The notes under the pieces were generated by a model. That model worked only from the letters and a program-made list of their open reading frames with translations, searched no databases and had not been told where the DNA came from. Both the position numbers and the translations under genes were made by a program. DNA of 64,000 nt, from assembly GCA_001647635.1 (NCBI GenBank), contig CP014761.1:496001-560000 (forward strand), read 5' to 3'. Within the stretch, counting starts at the first letter, position 1; each line of letters starts with the position of its first letter. This DNA is from Leifsonia xyli. Its GTDB lineage: Bacteria > Actinomycetota > Actinomycetes > Actinomycetales > Microbacteriaceae. Below are positions 7,400 to 16,183 of the stretch, piece after piece.

Positions 7400-8380
7400 T
7401 CAGCGTCCGATGATGCCGTGCTCGCGGGCGATGGTCACGGCGGTCACTCGGTCGTGGGCGCCGAGTTTCGCGTAGATGTGCTCGAGGTGCTTGTTCACGG
7501 TGGAGAGGCTGATCCGGAGCCTGTCGGCGATTGCTGCTGCGGTGTCGCCGGTGGCGACGGCATCGAGGATCTGGACCTCACGGTCCGTGAGCCCGAGGAG
7601 GTCCGCGATGCGAGCGCGGACGAGTGTCAGCCCGTCTGGTGACGACAACCTCAGGGTGACCCTGTGGGTACGGTCCAGGTTGACGGTCACTCTCCTCGAC
7701 CCGTCGGGTGACTCGACTCGGTCGCGGATGAAGCGCCAGAGGTCGGGGTGGTCTGCGAGCATTTCCGCGAAGCCTTCGGTTTGGTAGAGCACCTGGTCAT
7801 GGTGCTGGTCGAAAAGCAGCAGCATCTGGTTGCCGTCGAGGTAGCCGGTTTCCAAAGCGGTACGGACAAGCGCTGCGGTCCTGAGCTCCTCCACTCGGTC
7901 CCACGCCTTCCGCCACAGTGAGCGGTATCCGTCGAGGCGCTGCCGTTCCTTCTCCGTGAAGTCCCGGCCGCCGCGGTTCAACGACAGGGAGATGACGACC
8001 GGACCCTGAACCCACATCGCCGCGGCAAGCTGTGCCCGCAAACCCGCCGGTCTGAAGACCTCGCGGTAAAGCGGGTGCTCCGTCCATACCCGGCCGGGGA
8101 GCAGATCTTCGATGCTCACCCACTGTGTCGTGCGGGTCTGGAAGTAGTGCCGAATGAGTGGGTGCCCGAGGGGTGCTGCGCGCACGGCCGGCGAGAGGTC
8201 AGCGCCGGCGGTCTTCTGCGCCACCATTTCGTACCCGACTGCGGCTCCCACGGCGAGAGCGGCGACCCGCGTACTGTCAGCGCTGACCAGCGAGGCGGCG
8301 TCCTCCACCGCCGCCTGCGTCAGCTCGTCTTTGGTCCGCACCTCAAGGAGGCGCCCCACCTGCGTGTCGTATCCCGCCAT
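7400..8380 (-). CDS. GAF-type LuxR transcriptional regulator (intact copy)
   Basis: A 326-residue regulator. The N-terminal two thirds resemble a GAF-like sensor, with VVISLSLNRGGRDFTEKE near residue 190 (the xRxxxDFTxxE signature also present in the copies at 23660 and 28276). The last 65 residues are a LuxR helix-turn-helix (LTDREVQILDAVATG, IADRLRISLSTVNKHLEHIYAKLG). The start used has a G-rich ribosome site; the frame is open further upstream. It sits beside the secreted pair at 8461 and 8831, the same neighbours that the second copy has at 24408 and 24956. It probably controls one or both; the ligand is unknown. Confidence 0.85.
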   Translation of the reverse strand: MAGYDTQVGRLLEVRTKDELTQAAVEDAASLVSADSTRVAALAVGAAVGYEMVAQKTAGADLSPAVRAAPLGHPLIRHYFQTRTTQWVSIEDLLPGRVWTEHPLYREVFRPAGLRAQLAAAMWVQGPVVISLSLNRGGRDFTEKERQRLDGYRSLWRKAWDRVEELRTAALVRTALETGYLDGNQMLLLFDQHHDQVLYQTEGFAEMLADHPDLWRFIRDRVESPDGSRRVTVNLDRTHRVTLRLSSPDGLTLVRARIADLLGLTDREVQILDAVATGDTAAAIADRLRISLSTVNKHLEHIYAKLGAHDRVTAVTIAREHGIIGR

Positions 8381-8460
8381 ATCGGCCCCCGCGTGCCCAG
8401 CACCGGGATACTTCCATCGTCCCAGCCGGGAGCCGTCCGCGCGATACCGGATGCGGGTGG

Positions 8461-8712
8461 TCAGAAGGCGCGGCCGAACAACAACGGATGCGCCCGTTGC
8501 GTGTGCAAAACCTGCGACGGCATCTGCGGGCACGCCGGAAGCGTGTGAGCCCACGCTCGAGAACCAGTCAGGCACCGTTGCGGGATCGCGTCGGCGGGCG
8601 CGACGGCGTGTGTCGTCAGCGCGTCCGGTGCCATCGGCAGCTGCTCCGGTAACGGGGTCGGGGTCAGGCAGAAACACGCTGCGACCGCGACCGCGGTCAG
8701 TCCGAGAAGCAT
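8461..8712 (-). CDS. Small cysteine-containing lipoprotein, cassette copy A
   Basis: An 83-residue protein. The ATG is chosen because GGGAGG lies 8 bases upstream and the whole leader (GGGAGGTGATCA-CATG) is conserved in copy B. The hydrophobic leader ends in VAAC (Cys13), a plausible lipobox although the n-region has no positive charge. Conserved with copy B: ACFCLTPxPLPEQ, PADAxPxRCL, RAW and CPxMP. The C termini differ. It is divergent from the peptide gene at 8831. No known family. Confidence 0.68.
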   Translation of the reverse strand: MLLGLTAVAVAACFCLTPTPLPEQLPMAPDALTTHAVAPADAIPQRCLTGSRAWAHTLPACPQMPSQVLHTQRAHPLLFGRAF

Positions 8713-8830
8713 GATGATCACCTCCCTCGTCGAGAGGATGCTCCCTGCCGAGTGTCGGCCGCCATCGGAAGAACTACGAATGGCCCCGCTGCTCCTGCAG
8801 CGTCAGCATCGGAGCTGGGAGGTGAGTTTC

Positions 8831-9067
8831 ATGCTCAAGAGAACCCGCGCTCAGACCGCCGCGGCGGCCCTCGCCGTCTTCGCAGCGCTCACGCTGACGG
8901 TTGCTGCGCCGGCGACCGCTGACGCGAAGATCAAGGGCGAGCCGACGGTCCAAGTAGCGAAGGTCAAAGGCATCGACGGGCAACCGCAGGCGCTGGTCGC
9001 TTCGGGTCAGCCTCCGACGCATTGTGTGCCCGGCCGGTACAAGTGCCCACTCGGGATGGGACTCTGA
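8831..9067 (+). CDS. Secreted RYKCPLG peptide, cassette copy A
   Basis: A 78-residue precursor with a GGAGG site 8 bases before ATG. A typical Sec signal peptide (KRTR, then a long Ala/Leu core) ends near APATA, leaving about 48 residues: repeated acidic/basic PTVQVAKVKG, a GQPQALVASGQPP segment, then CVPGRYKCPLGMGL at the very end. The two cysteines could form a small disulfide loop. Copy B at 24956 keeps the C-x3-RYKCPLG end. Candidate extracellular signal, antimicrobial peptide or surface peptide; no homologous family is known to me. Confidence 0.72.
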   Translation: MLKRTRAQTAAAALAVFAALTLTVAAPATADAKIKGEPTVQVAKVKGIDGQPQALVASGQPPTHCVPGRYKCPLGMGL

Positions 9068-9087
9068 CCGGTCCGGTTGGGGGAACG

Positions 9088-9129
9088 AACCCGGCATCGC
9101 CCAGGTCCCTCCGGCGGTGCCGGGTTCGG
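9088..9129 (+). terminator. Terminator hairpin after peptide gene A
   Basis: A 14-bp stem, AACCCGGCATCGCC with GGCGGTGCCGGGTT (one G-T pair), 21 bases past the stop. No long T run. Its loop and right arm are conserved in copy B at 25209. Confidence 0.7.
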
Positions 9130-9166
9130 TAGGACACCAGGCACCTCGTAGGTCGGCGCCGCGGCG

Positions 9167-9520
9167 CTACTCGAGCAGGTCGGCCGTCATGTCGTAAACG
9201 GCTCGAATTTCTTCGTAGAACCGGTCGGCGATGATCACCGGTGCGGTCGTCGTGGTCAGCCCCAGTGAGTACGGGCGACGTGCTGCAGGGTGGGTGAACG
9301 CACCCTCCTCGTACGCGACCGGCACGGCGAAATAGAGCCTGCCGTCAGATACCAGGTCGAGGAGGACGAAGTTCCCCGCCCGGTCGAACCGGATCTGGGC
9401 GCGGAGCATCCACCCTTCGCCGTACTCGCTTGGGTAGACCCAGAATTGGCCCTGGGGCCACGTTGCCTGTAACCGGGCGAGCATCTGCTCGTAGAGCTTC
9501 CGCTCGAACATGTACGCCAC
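9167..9520 (-). CDS. Conserved hypothetical protein, 117 residues
   Basis: GTG start with GAGGAG 6 bases upstream; an ATG three codons later is an alternative. The protein is soluble, with no signal peptide or helix, and is rich in aromatic residues (WPQGQFWVYPSEYGEGWMLRA). It looks like a compact alpha/beta domain; the short acidic C terminus ends in DLLE. No family recognised. Confidence 0.65.
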   Translation of the reverse strand: MAYMFERKLYEQMLARLQATWPQGQFWVYPSEYGEGWMLRAQIRFDRAGNFVLLDLVSDGRLYFAVPVAYEEGAFTHPAARRPYSLGLTTTTAPVIIADRFYEEIRAVYDMTADLLE

Positions 9521-9721
9521 CGGAACTCCTCAGTTCGTCGGCGATCGTAGCGACTGCAGGAGTGCCGCGGCTAGGGAGCTGGCTCGTACCGGGTTGGAGC
9601 TACCGTAATGCGGCCTGGCTGCCACCCGGAGTAGGGATTGAGCGCACTGAGCAATTCTCACTATCCTGAGCGTCATCTGGGTGCCGCCGCCGCGATACCC
9701 TCCGGCCACTGAGGAGTTCCT

Positions 9722-10228
9722 ATGTCACAGCCGGTCCCACCGGGTTGGTATCCCGACACCGACGACCCGACCGCTGAACGCTGGTGGGAGGGCAACTCCT
9801 GGACTGACCAGCGCCGGCCACGAGGCGTCGTCACCATCGCCGACCAGCCGTACCTCGTGGTCGATCGGACAGAGGACGGGATCAAAACCGCGAGAACCGC
9901 GGTCACCATCGGGTACGTCGGCCTCTGGTTCTGCATCGCCGCTACCATGTTCAGCGTCCTCGGCGCAGGGTTCACCGCGCTCGCGCGGATGCTGATCATC
10001 GGGCTCGGTCTCTTCACCCCCATCGCCACGGTCATCGGCATTGTCGTGATCATCCTCGCCGCGCGAGCATTCGGGATGATCCCGCCCGGACCCGACCGTC
10101 AACCCGCACGGACCGCGATGATCCTCGGCATCGTCTCCGCCGCAACCGGCGTCATCGCGCTCGTCCTCTGCATCCCGCTCGGGCTGCTCTTCCACTACCT
10201 CGGCGCACTCGTCCAGCGACCAAGCTGA
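9722..10228 (+). CDS. DUF2510 membrane protein
   Basis: A 168-residue protein; start ATG with GAGGAG. DUF2510 at residues 4-32 (PPGWYPDTDDP, RWWEGNSWTDQ). After a short beta-like stretch come three strongly hydrophobic segments of the DUF4190 type. It resembles the gene at 5740 in layout but not closely in sequence. It is followed after 45 bases by the PASTA membrane protein on the same strand. Function unknown. Confidence 0.82.
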   Translation: MSQPVPPGWYPDTDDPTAERWWEGNSWTDQRRPRGVVTIADQPYLVVDRTEDGIKTARTAVTIGYVGLWFCIAATMFSVLGAGFTALARMLIIGLGLFTPIATVIGIVVIILAARAFGMIPPGPDRQPARTAMILGIVSAATGVIALVLCIPLGLLFHYLGALVQRPS

Positions 10229-10273
10229 CCAACAGCCAGCCTCACGAGCCGACGGACCAGAAGCGAGAAGGTA

Positions 10274-11302
10274 GTGCGCGGATTTAAAAGAAACCGGACG
10301 TCAGAACCGGCCACGCCGACAGGCGACCCGACCGTTGCCGCGAAGCGGAGCCGGGGTCCGCGCCTGCTCCTCTGGGCGGCCCTCCTTGCGATCGTCGCCC
10401 TTGTCTTGGCGGCCGGCGCCGGTGGCTGGTGGCTAGCCAACCAGACCCTCATCGCGTCAGCAGACACCCACCCGATAGCGGAGACCGCCGCCCCGGTAAG
10501 CCTTGACGACGGCGTCACCATGCCGGACATCAGAGGGCTTGCCCGCGACGACGCCGCTCAGGTTCTCGCGGACGCTGGCATCCCCGCTTCTGCCATCGCT
10601 TTGACCGACTCCCCGTCGGCGGCGCCAGCAGGTGTCATCGTCACGCAGACACCAGCGTTCGGGGAGAAGAACCCGAAGAAGGTCACTCTTGGAGTCGCCA
10701 CCCCGGCGACCATGCCGAACCTCGCCGGGAAGACCCGCGCTGATGCCATCACCGCACTCTCCGGTCTGGGTGTCACCGTCACCGTCGAGTTCGCGTACAG
10801 CCGGGACAACACACCCGGCACCGTCATCGGGTCGAACCCCGCTACCGGTGCCCCACTTGCGCAGGACGCGACCATCACGGTTGCCGGAACCGCATCCACC
10901 ATCTCGCTCAGCAACGTGAACACCCTCCGTGGCGACTGCTCCACCAGTTCCTCCGTGACCGTCAGCGGAACCAGCTACCAGACCGCGGTGGTGTGCGACT
11001 CGAACACCGAGACGGTCCAGAACGTCTGGCTCATCGAAGGGAAAGCGGACAGGCTCACCGGGACCATCGGAATGCCGGACACGACGGCTGCCGGCTCGAC
11101 CGCGCGGGTCCAGATCCTCGCCAACGGAACCCCAATCCTCGACCAGCAGCTGACCTACGGGAAGACCATCCCCGTGGACTTGCCTACGGCGGGTGTGCTG
11201 CAACTCGCGTTCGTCGTCACCGCACCCGCGGACACCCAAGTCGCATTCGCGGCCGCCACCCTCTACGGTGACGATGCCGCCATCTCCGGGCTCAAGCACT
11301 GA
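10274..11302 (+). CDS. Membrane-anchored PASTA-NPCBM protein
   Basis: A 342-residue protein with GTG start and an AGAAGG site. A basic cytoplasmic head is followed by one membrane helix (about 37-60). Two PASTA domains follow (from about 78, TMPDIRGLARDDAAQVL; from about 145, TMPNLAGKTRADAITAL), a module that binds peptidoglycan or muropeptides. The C-terminal 130 residues look like an NPCBM-type carbohydrate-binding beta sandwich (CDSNTETVQNVWLIEGKADR). There is no kinase domain, so this is a wall-sensing or wall-binding membrane protein. Its stop overlaps the next gene's start (TGATG). Confidence 0.85.
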   Translation: MRGFKRNRTSEPATPTGDPTVAAKRSRGPRLLLWAALLAIVALVLAAGAGGWWLANQTLIASADTHPIAETAAPVSLDDGVTMPDIRGLARDDAAQVLADAGIPASAIALTDSPSAAPAGVIVTQTPAFGEKNPKKVTLGVATPATMPNLAGKTRADAITALSGLGVTVTVEFAYSRDNTPGTVIGSNPATGAPLAQDATITVAGTASTISLSNVNTLRGDCSTSSSVTVSGTSYQTAVVCDSNTETVQNVWLIEGKADRLTGTIGMPDTTAAGSTARVQILANGTPILDQQLTYGKTIPVDLPTAGVLQLAFVVTAPADTQVAFAAATLYGDDAAISGLKH

Positions 11303-13755
11303 TGCGACTTCCCCGAACCCTCGCCGCCCTCACGTTGGCGATTGCCGTCGCCCTCACACCGCTTGCCTCGGCCACGGCAGCGACCGCAACGACACCTGCT
11401 GCGGCCACTGCCGCCGAACCCGCGAACACCGGTGCGGACATTGCACCGATCGTCGTCCTCCTGGACACGTCCGGGTCGATGGCTGACGACGACGGCGCCG
11501 GTGTCATCAAGCTCGACGGGGCTAAGAAAGCCGTCAACGGAATCATCCAGTCGCTCGGCGGCACCTCTGTCTTCGGGTTCTGGACGTTCCCCTCCGGCGG
11601 TGACTGCGGGCCGGGACGATTCGCCGTCGAACCGCAACGTCTCACGGATCCGGTCTCCGCGATCGCGAAGGTGAACGCCCAGACTGCTGACGGGCAAACC
11701 CCTACCGGTGACGCGCTGAAGGCCGTCGCGGACGACCTCGAGAAACGCGGGTACAAAGCCGCCACCATCGTCCTCGTCTCCGACGGGCTCAGCAACTGCG
11801 GCGCCCCGCCGTGCGACGTCGCGAAGACCCTGGTGTCCAACGGGTTCGACGTCACCGTTCCCACCATCGGGTTCCGGACGTCCACGGACGGTGCGAAGGA
11901 GCTCGCCTGCATCGCGGAGGCGACCGGCGCGAAAACGTACTCCGCCGGCGACAGCGCCGAACTGAACACCCGGCTCTCGAAACTCGTCGAATCACGCCTC
12001 ACCCTCAGCGTCGATTTCACGCAGCGGGTGACGACAGGTGGGTCAACGACGATCACCGCCAAGGTGAAGCAGGCCGCAGGACAACCCGCGGCGAACGTGC
12101 GGCTGACACTCACCCTCACCGACCGGAACCCGCAGGCGCCGCAACAGGTGGTGATTCCGAAGAGCCCGCAGCGGCGGGCAGCGACCCCACCGCTCGTACG
12201 TCTCGGCAACCTGCCCACCGGTGCCTCCCGCGCCTTCACATGGACTCTCGGGACAAGCGCGACCGAGAGCGCGACAGATTTCCTGGTGAACGCGTGGGGC
12301 GACAACGCCGCCAAAGTCGCATACGGCGGCAGCTATTTCACGTTCCAGCCGTCGAAAGAAGCCAGCCTCGGAGGTCCTCTCAGTGGGATCTCAAACCAAC
12401 ACCCGTTAGTGATCTTCGGAGACTCCTACTCGTCCGGGGAAGGCACCAAGAACTACCTGCCGACTCCAAACGGTGTCAGCGCAGCCTGTCACCGCAGCTC
12501 CGACACATACCTGGCTGACGTCCTCCCCAAGACCCAGTCGGTCGTAGTTGCCTGTTCCGGCGCAGTCACAAACGCGTTGACGACGAGCAGCGATAGGTCG
12601 AACCGGTCGCAGATTCAGGAGATGAACAGCCTCGGTATCGTCCCCAGCGCTGGCGCGATGACATTCGGCGGGAACGACATCGGATTCGCGGGCCTGGTCA
12701 AACTGTGCCTCGACCCGAAGAGCTCGTGCGCCGACGACGACCTTCTCAACACGACGCGGAACAACATCACGGCGTTGGTCCCGAAGTTGCAGGGCACCTA
12801 TCAGACGGCGTGGTCAGCCATGAACACGCCGGAAATGCGGGCGAAGCGCGGCGGGAACTACGCGCCCTTGTTTGTTCTCCCGTATCCGTATGTGGTCAAA
12901 GAAACCAGGTACGGCGGCTGCGACATCATCGCGCAAACCCAATACGGGATCACCCAGACCGTCGGGTTCGACGCCAAAGAGGTCCAGGTGGCGAACACCA
13001 TCGTCGAGGAGCTCGACAAGGCAATCTCCCACGCAGTCGCGGACGCGCGGCGAGACGGATACGCCGTCTACTACGCCACCGACGTCGCCGGGTCCTTTCG
13101 GCCCAACAACACCGCGTGCGAAAAAGGGGACGCGTCGTACATCAACAATGTGTCTGTCGATATGGAGCTGAATGCCTTCTCGGAGACCATGCATCCCAAG
13201 GCGACCGGCTACCACGCTGAGACGACAGCCTTCCTTCGATGGCTTCCCACCGCGGGCACCATCAAGCCGGACGTGTCAGACTCACGGATCAACGACAACC
13301 TCGCCCATGTCGGGCCGTCCACCCAGATCGTCTGGCCGACCCGGTACACGCCGGACAGCAGCATGCTGCTCGCCCCTGGCGGGACATTGCAGGTGAACTC
13401 CGGCGGATACCAGCCGGGCTCCCCGGTCACGTTCACGATTCATTCGACGCCGACCGTCCTCGGAACCATCACCGCCGACAAGGACGGGGACGCCCGCGGC
13501 TGGCTGACCATCCCGGATGACGTGCAGCTCGGCGCGCACCAGCTCGTGGTCAGCAGCATCTCTAAGGCTGGCGCCTTCCAGGTGAAGACGACGCCCGCGG
13601 CGGTGATCGCACCGACACCGTGGTGGGTTCCCATCGCGCTCGGAGCGGCGGTGCTCGCCCTACTCGCGGCCGCGGTGCTGGCCGTCGTCGGCCTCGTGCG
13701 GCGTCGACGGGCCGCCCCAGTGGCGCAGCTGAGCACGGTGAGTGAGCCCACCTGA
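11302..13755 (+). CDS. Secreted VWA-SGNH hydrolase fusion, membrane anchored
   Basis: An 817-residue protein with a signal peptide of about 27 residues. A von Willebrand A domain follows with a complete MIDAS start (Asp55, Ser57, Ser59 in LDTSGSM) to about residue 230, then a beta-rich linker. An SGNH/GDSL hydrolase domain from about 368 has nucleophile Ser375 in FGDSYSSGEG, block III GGND (456-459) and catalytic His631 in ETMHP, where the usual Asp is replaced by Glu628. A further beta domain, one C-terminal helix and RRRRA follow. It probably removes acyl groups from a wall or lipid substrate while binding a protein or metal through VWA. Translationally coupled to the PASTA protein. Confidence 0.85.
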   Translation: MRLPRTLAALTLAIAVALTPLASATAATATTPAAATAAEPANTGADIAPIVVLLDTSGSMADDDGAGVIKLDGAKKAVNGIIQSLGGTSVFGFWTFPSGGDCGPGRFAVEPQRLTDPVSAIAKVNAQTADGQTPTGDALKAVADDLEKRGYKAATIVLVSDGLSNCGAPPCDVAKTLVSNGFDVTVPTIGFRTSTDGAKELACIAEATGAKTYSAGDSAELNTRLSKLVESRLTLSVDFTQRVTTGGSTTITAKVKQAAGQPAANVRLTLTLTDRNPQAPQQVVIPKSPQRRAATPPLVRLGNLPTGASRAFTWTLGTSATESATDFLVNAWGDNAAKVAYGGSYFTFQPSKEASLGGPLSGISNQHPLVIFGDSYSSGEGTKNYLPTPNGVSAACHRSSDTYLADVLPKTQSVVVACSGAVTNALTTSSDRSNRSQIQEMNSLGIVPSAGAMTFGGNDIGFAGLVKLCLDPKSSCADDDLLNTTRNNITALVPKLQGTYQTAWSAMNTPEMRAKRGGNYAPLFVLPYPYVVKETRYGGCDIIAQTQYGITQTVGFDAKEVQVANTIVEELDKAISHAVADARRDGYAVYYATDVAGSFRPNNTACEKGDASYINNVSVDMELNAFSETMHPKATGYHAETTAFLRWLPTAGTIKPDVSDSRINDNLAHVGPSTQIVWPTRYTPDSSMLLAPGGTLQVNSGGYQPGSPVTFTIHSTPTVLGTITADKDGDARGWLTIPDDVQLGAHQLVVSSISKAGAFQVKTTPAAVIAPTPWWVPIALGAAVLALLAAAVLAVVGLVRRRRAAPVAQLSTVSEPT

Positions 13756-13763
13756 GCACCACC

Positions 13764-14108
13764 GTGGGAAAGAGGGAGATCTTGCGAAAAGTATCTGGAG
13801 TGACCGGAGCCCTACTGCTGTGTCTCGTCGCGCTCTCAGGCTGCAGCGCTGCCCCGGCCGCTCCGGACATTACCTTCGACGCTAATTCGCATTCCGATCC
13901 GAACGCACCACACAGCTGCGCACAGTACTCCGGCGACGACGTCGCCGCGTGCCATCAGGGTGAAACATACGCGAAGTCGGACGGGGCGACAGAGTCGTCC
14001 GCTCGTGAGCAGTGCAAGCAGCAGCCGCTCGCCGGTCAGCCTTCGTCGGTGGAGCTCATCACCGCGTGCGAGTACGGGGTGCTGTTCGTCTTCCACCCCG
14101 GGGCGTAA
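13764..14108 (+). CDS. Cysteine-rich small lipoprotein
   Basis: A 114-residue lipoprotein. Lipobox LSGC follows a good hydrophobic core. The start is uncertain: GTG at 13764, or TTG at 13782, which sits close behind GAGGGAG. The mature part has three or four further Cys (CAQYSG, ACHQG, EQCKQQ, TACEY) that could form disulfides. It directly follows the VWA-SGNH gene and is probably in the same operon. No named family. Confidence 0.72.
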   Translation: MGKREILRKVSGVTGALLLCLVALSGCSAAPAAPDITFDANSHSDPNAPHSCAQYSGDDVAACHQGETYAKSDGATESSAREQCKQQPLAGQPSSVELITACEYGVLFVFHPGA

Positions 14109-14453
14109 TCAATACCGCCCCTGACTGAGGTAGTACGGGACGACGAAGATGAGGATGATGGTGACGGCGATGCTGACGTACCCGATCCATAGCGCGGCGA
14201 CGGCGAACCCGCGGCCGCTGTCTCCGGTCCGGTTGATCTGCGCGAGGCCGACGTGGGCGAGGACGACGGCGGGGACGGCGAGGAAGAACGACATGACGAA
14301 CCCGACGACCGCGAGCACGTTCGTCCGCCCGGACGGTGTCACCGTCCCGCCAGGCGTCGGCCGGTTCCTTCTCCGGACTGCCCAGATGATGAGCGCGACG
14401 ACCGCCGCGACGATGACGATGAGGACCGTGAGAGTGATCGGGTCAATAGCCAC
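14109..14453 (-). CDS. DUF4190-type membrane protein
   Basis: A 114-residue protein with one helix at the N terminus, an RRRNRPTPGG linker, then two more helices with the DUF4190 pattern (NVLAVVGFVMSFFLAVPAVVLAHVG). The GTG start lies 6 bases after TAAGCT. Its stop abuts the convergent lipoprotein stop with no gap. Function unknown; likely an integral membrane accessory protein. Confidence 0.78.
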   Translation of the reverse strand: MAIDPITLTVLIVIVAAVVALIIWAVRRRNRPTPGGTVTPSGRTNVLAVVGFVMSFFLAVPAVVLAHVGLAQINRTGDSGRGFAVAALWIGYVSIAVTIILIFVVPYYLSQGRY

Positions 14454-14459
14454 GACCGC

Positions 14460-14465
14460 AGCTTA
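14460..14465 (-). promoter_or_regulatory. -10 box TAAGCT, leaderless start at 14453
   Basis: On the minus strand TAAGCT ends 6 bases before the GTG of the DUF4190-type gene. Confidence 0.5.
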
Positions 14466-14531
14466 GTTGAGCGTCGCTCACCCGCCGGTAGTCCCAGCAC
14501 GGGGTACAGCCCGGCACTACCGGTTCGGATG

Positions 14532-15182
14532 CTACTTCGGCTCTTCGCTTCCGGCGAGCACCCCGTCCCAGCAGGTAGACCCGCGGTCGGGGAAGGTAGC
14601 TTGGATGAGGATGCAGTCGCCCATGACCGGGCCGTTGTCCACGTAGAAGTTCACGTTCGGGACAGCCGGGTTGTACGCCTCGTACACGCCGGGTGCGACC
14701 GCGACCAGTTGAGTGACCGCTGACCCGCCCATCCCGGCCCAGTTCTGCACGCGGGAGTCCACACTGCCGACGGACACCACCAGCGGGTAGCCGGGGAACT
14801 GCGCCTTGATCTTCTGCACCAGCGGGGACTCAGCGACCGCCGGCGGCGTCGCGTCCGCCGCGGGGACATCCTCGAACGTCAGCGAAACCGTCTCACCCTC
14901 CTGCACCTTCGAGCCGGCGGCGGGGTCTTGGGCGGTGACCTTAGGGTCCGTCCCCGTCGGTGCGACGTTCCCGTCCACGGCGGCGAACCCACGGTTCTGC
15001 AACGTCCGCCTCGCGGCATCCCGGGTCTGCCCGACAACGTCGGGGACGGTCACCTTCTCCGCGGCTGTGGATGAGGTGATGGCCTTCGGCGAACCATCCT
15101 CCGGCGTTGAGCTCGAGCACGCAGCCAACCCGGTGACGGTCAGCGCGGCCGCGACCAGGGCGGTGAGGAACCGGCGGTTCAT
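14532..15182 (-). CDS. PASTA-domain lipoprotein
   Basis: A 216-residue lipoprotein. The signal peptide ends in LAAC. One PASTA domain begins near residue 45 (VTVPDVVGQTRDAARRTL), followed by a novel C-terminal domain of about 100 residues with two Cys (CILIQ, STCWDG). The start codon overlaps the upstream stop (ATGA), so it is coupled to the lipoprotein at 15179. PASTA points to peptidoglycan binding outside the membrane. Confidence 0.82.
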   Translation of the reverse strand: MNRRFLTALVAAALTVTGLAACSSSTPEDGSPKAITSSTAAEKVTVPDVVGQTRDAARRTLQNRGFAAVDGNVAPTGTDPKVTAQDPAAGSKVQEGETVSLTFEDVPAADATPPAVAESPLVQKIKAQFPGYPLVVSVGSVDSRVQNWAGMGGSAVTQLVAVAPGVYEAYNPAVPNVNFYVDNGPVMGDCILIQATFPDRGSTCWDGVLAGSEEPK

Positions 15183-15718
15183 GAGCAGGCCATCGGGTCG
15201 GCGGGAAGGCCCAGCCGGGACCGGATCCGCTGGCTGGCGGCGGACGCGGCGTCCTGGATGGGGAACTGGTTCGCGATCGCAGCCTCCCAACTGGTCGCTG
15301 TCGCAATCTGAGACAGGGTGGACGCGGCAGCGAAGTCAGCGTCACGGACGACAGCGATGTCGTCTTTCACCTCGCCCGGCCATGTCGCCTGGTCGAGCTT
15401 CGTCGCGGTCGCGGACGACGCGTCCCGGGCCGCAGCCGCTGCGGCACGCAACCCGTCGATGTCGCCGGAGTTCCCCTGCCAGATGGTGTTGAACGCCTGC
15501 CCGGTGGTGTTGACCGCGCACGCGCTCGCCTTGTACAGCGCCGCCGCTTCCGCGGTCGTCATCACCGTCGGGGTCGGGGTCGGGGTCGGGGTCGGAGACG
15601 TGACCGTGGTGGCCTTCACCGTAGGAGTGGATGCGGTGGTGACGGTCTGGGCGGAGCAGCCGGCAAGCCCGGCGACGAGCAGGACAGCGGTGGCGACACG
15701 GGCGGTGCGAGTAAACAT
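15179..15718 (-). CDS. Lipoprotein with Thr-Pro linker
   Basis: A 179-residue lipoprotein with lipobox LAGC, a Thr-Val-Thr-Pro linker including a PTPTPTPTP run, then a helical domain of about 125 residues that ends SRLGLPADPMACS. A decayed relative of this C terminus survives at 39089. Of two ATGs the second is preferred, 6 bases after GAGAGG. First gene of a two-gene unit with the PASTA lipoprotein. Family unknown. Confidence 0.8.
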   Translation of the reverse strand: MFTRTARVATAVLLVAGLAGCSAQTVTTASTPTVKATTVTSPTPTPTPTPTVMTTAEAAALYKASACAVNTTGQAFNTIWQGNSGDIDGLRAAAAAARDASSATATKLDQATWPGEVKDDIAVVRDADFAAASTLSQIATATSWEAAIANQFPIQDAASAASQRIRSRLGLPADPMACS

Positions 15719-15793
15719 GAGCATCCTCTCAACCTATGAAGATCCCATGACCGTCCCCCACCCCCACAATGCGGGACGGTGTTCGCTAGACGA

Positions 15794-16183
15794 TCACCAC
15801 AGGCGGGCCGGAGCGCCCGCGAGCTGGCGCGGGAACGTCTCATCCTCCGGGACGGTGACCCGGCTGATGAGTCGTCCGGTCGCCTCAATGAAGTCAATCA
15901 GCCCGTCGCCTTCGTGGTCGTCGATGAACACGTCAGCGCGGTCGCAGCCGGCAGTGTCAGGGCCGTACGCATAAACGTCGGGGATCAGGTCAGGGGCGGT
16001 GTCCGCGCAGGTCACCATCACGTGGACGTCAGCCTCACCCGACTGGGACACCACGGCGACGACCGCCCGAAACGGGACACCACCGAAGGTATCCTTCTGC
16101 CAGGTGAAGTGGATGGTGAACTCGTCCCACGACCAGGGGCGGTTCAGAGCTTGCATGGCGGTCTCACGGTTCAGTCGGGCCAC
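15794..16183 (-). CDS. Hypothetical protein, 129 residues
   Basis: GTG start with a GAGGTG site. Soluble and acidic, no signal peptide, rich in short beta strands (FRAVVAVVSQSGEADVHVMV). Middle part contains AYGPDTAGCDRADVFIDDHEGDG. No family recognised. It stands alone, convergent with nothing and upstream of a short helix protein on the other strand. Confidence 0.6.
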   Translation of the reverse strand: MARLNRETAMQALNRPWSWDEFTIHFTWQKDTFGGVPFRAVVAVVSQSGEADVHVMVTCADTAPDLIPDVYAYGPDTAGCDRADVFIDDHEGDGLIDFIEATGRLISRVTVPEDETFPRQLAGAPARLW

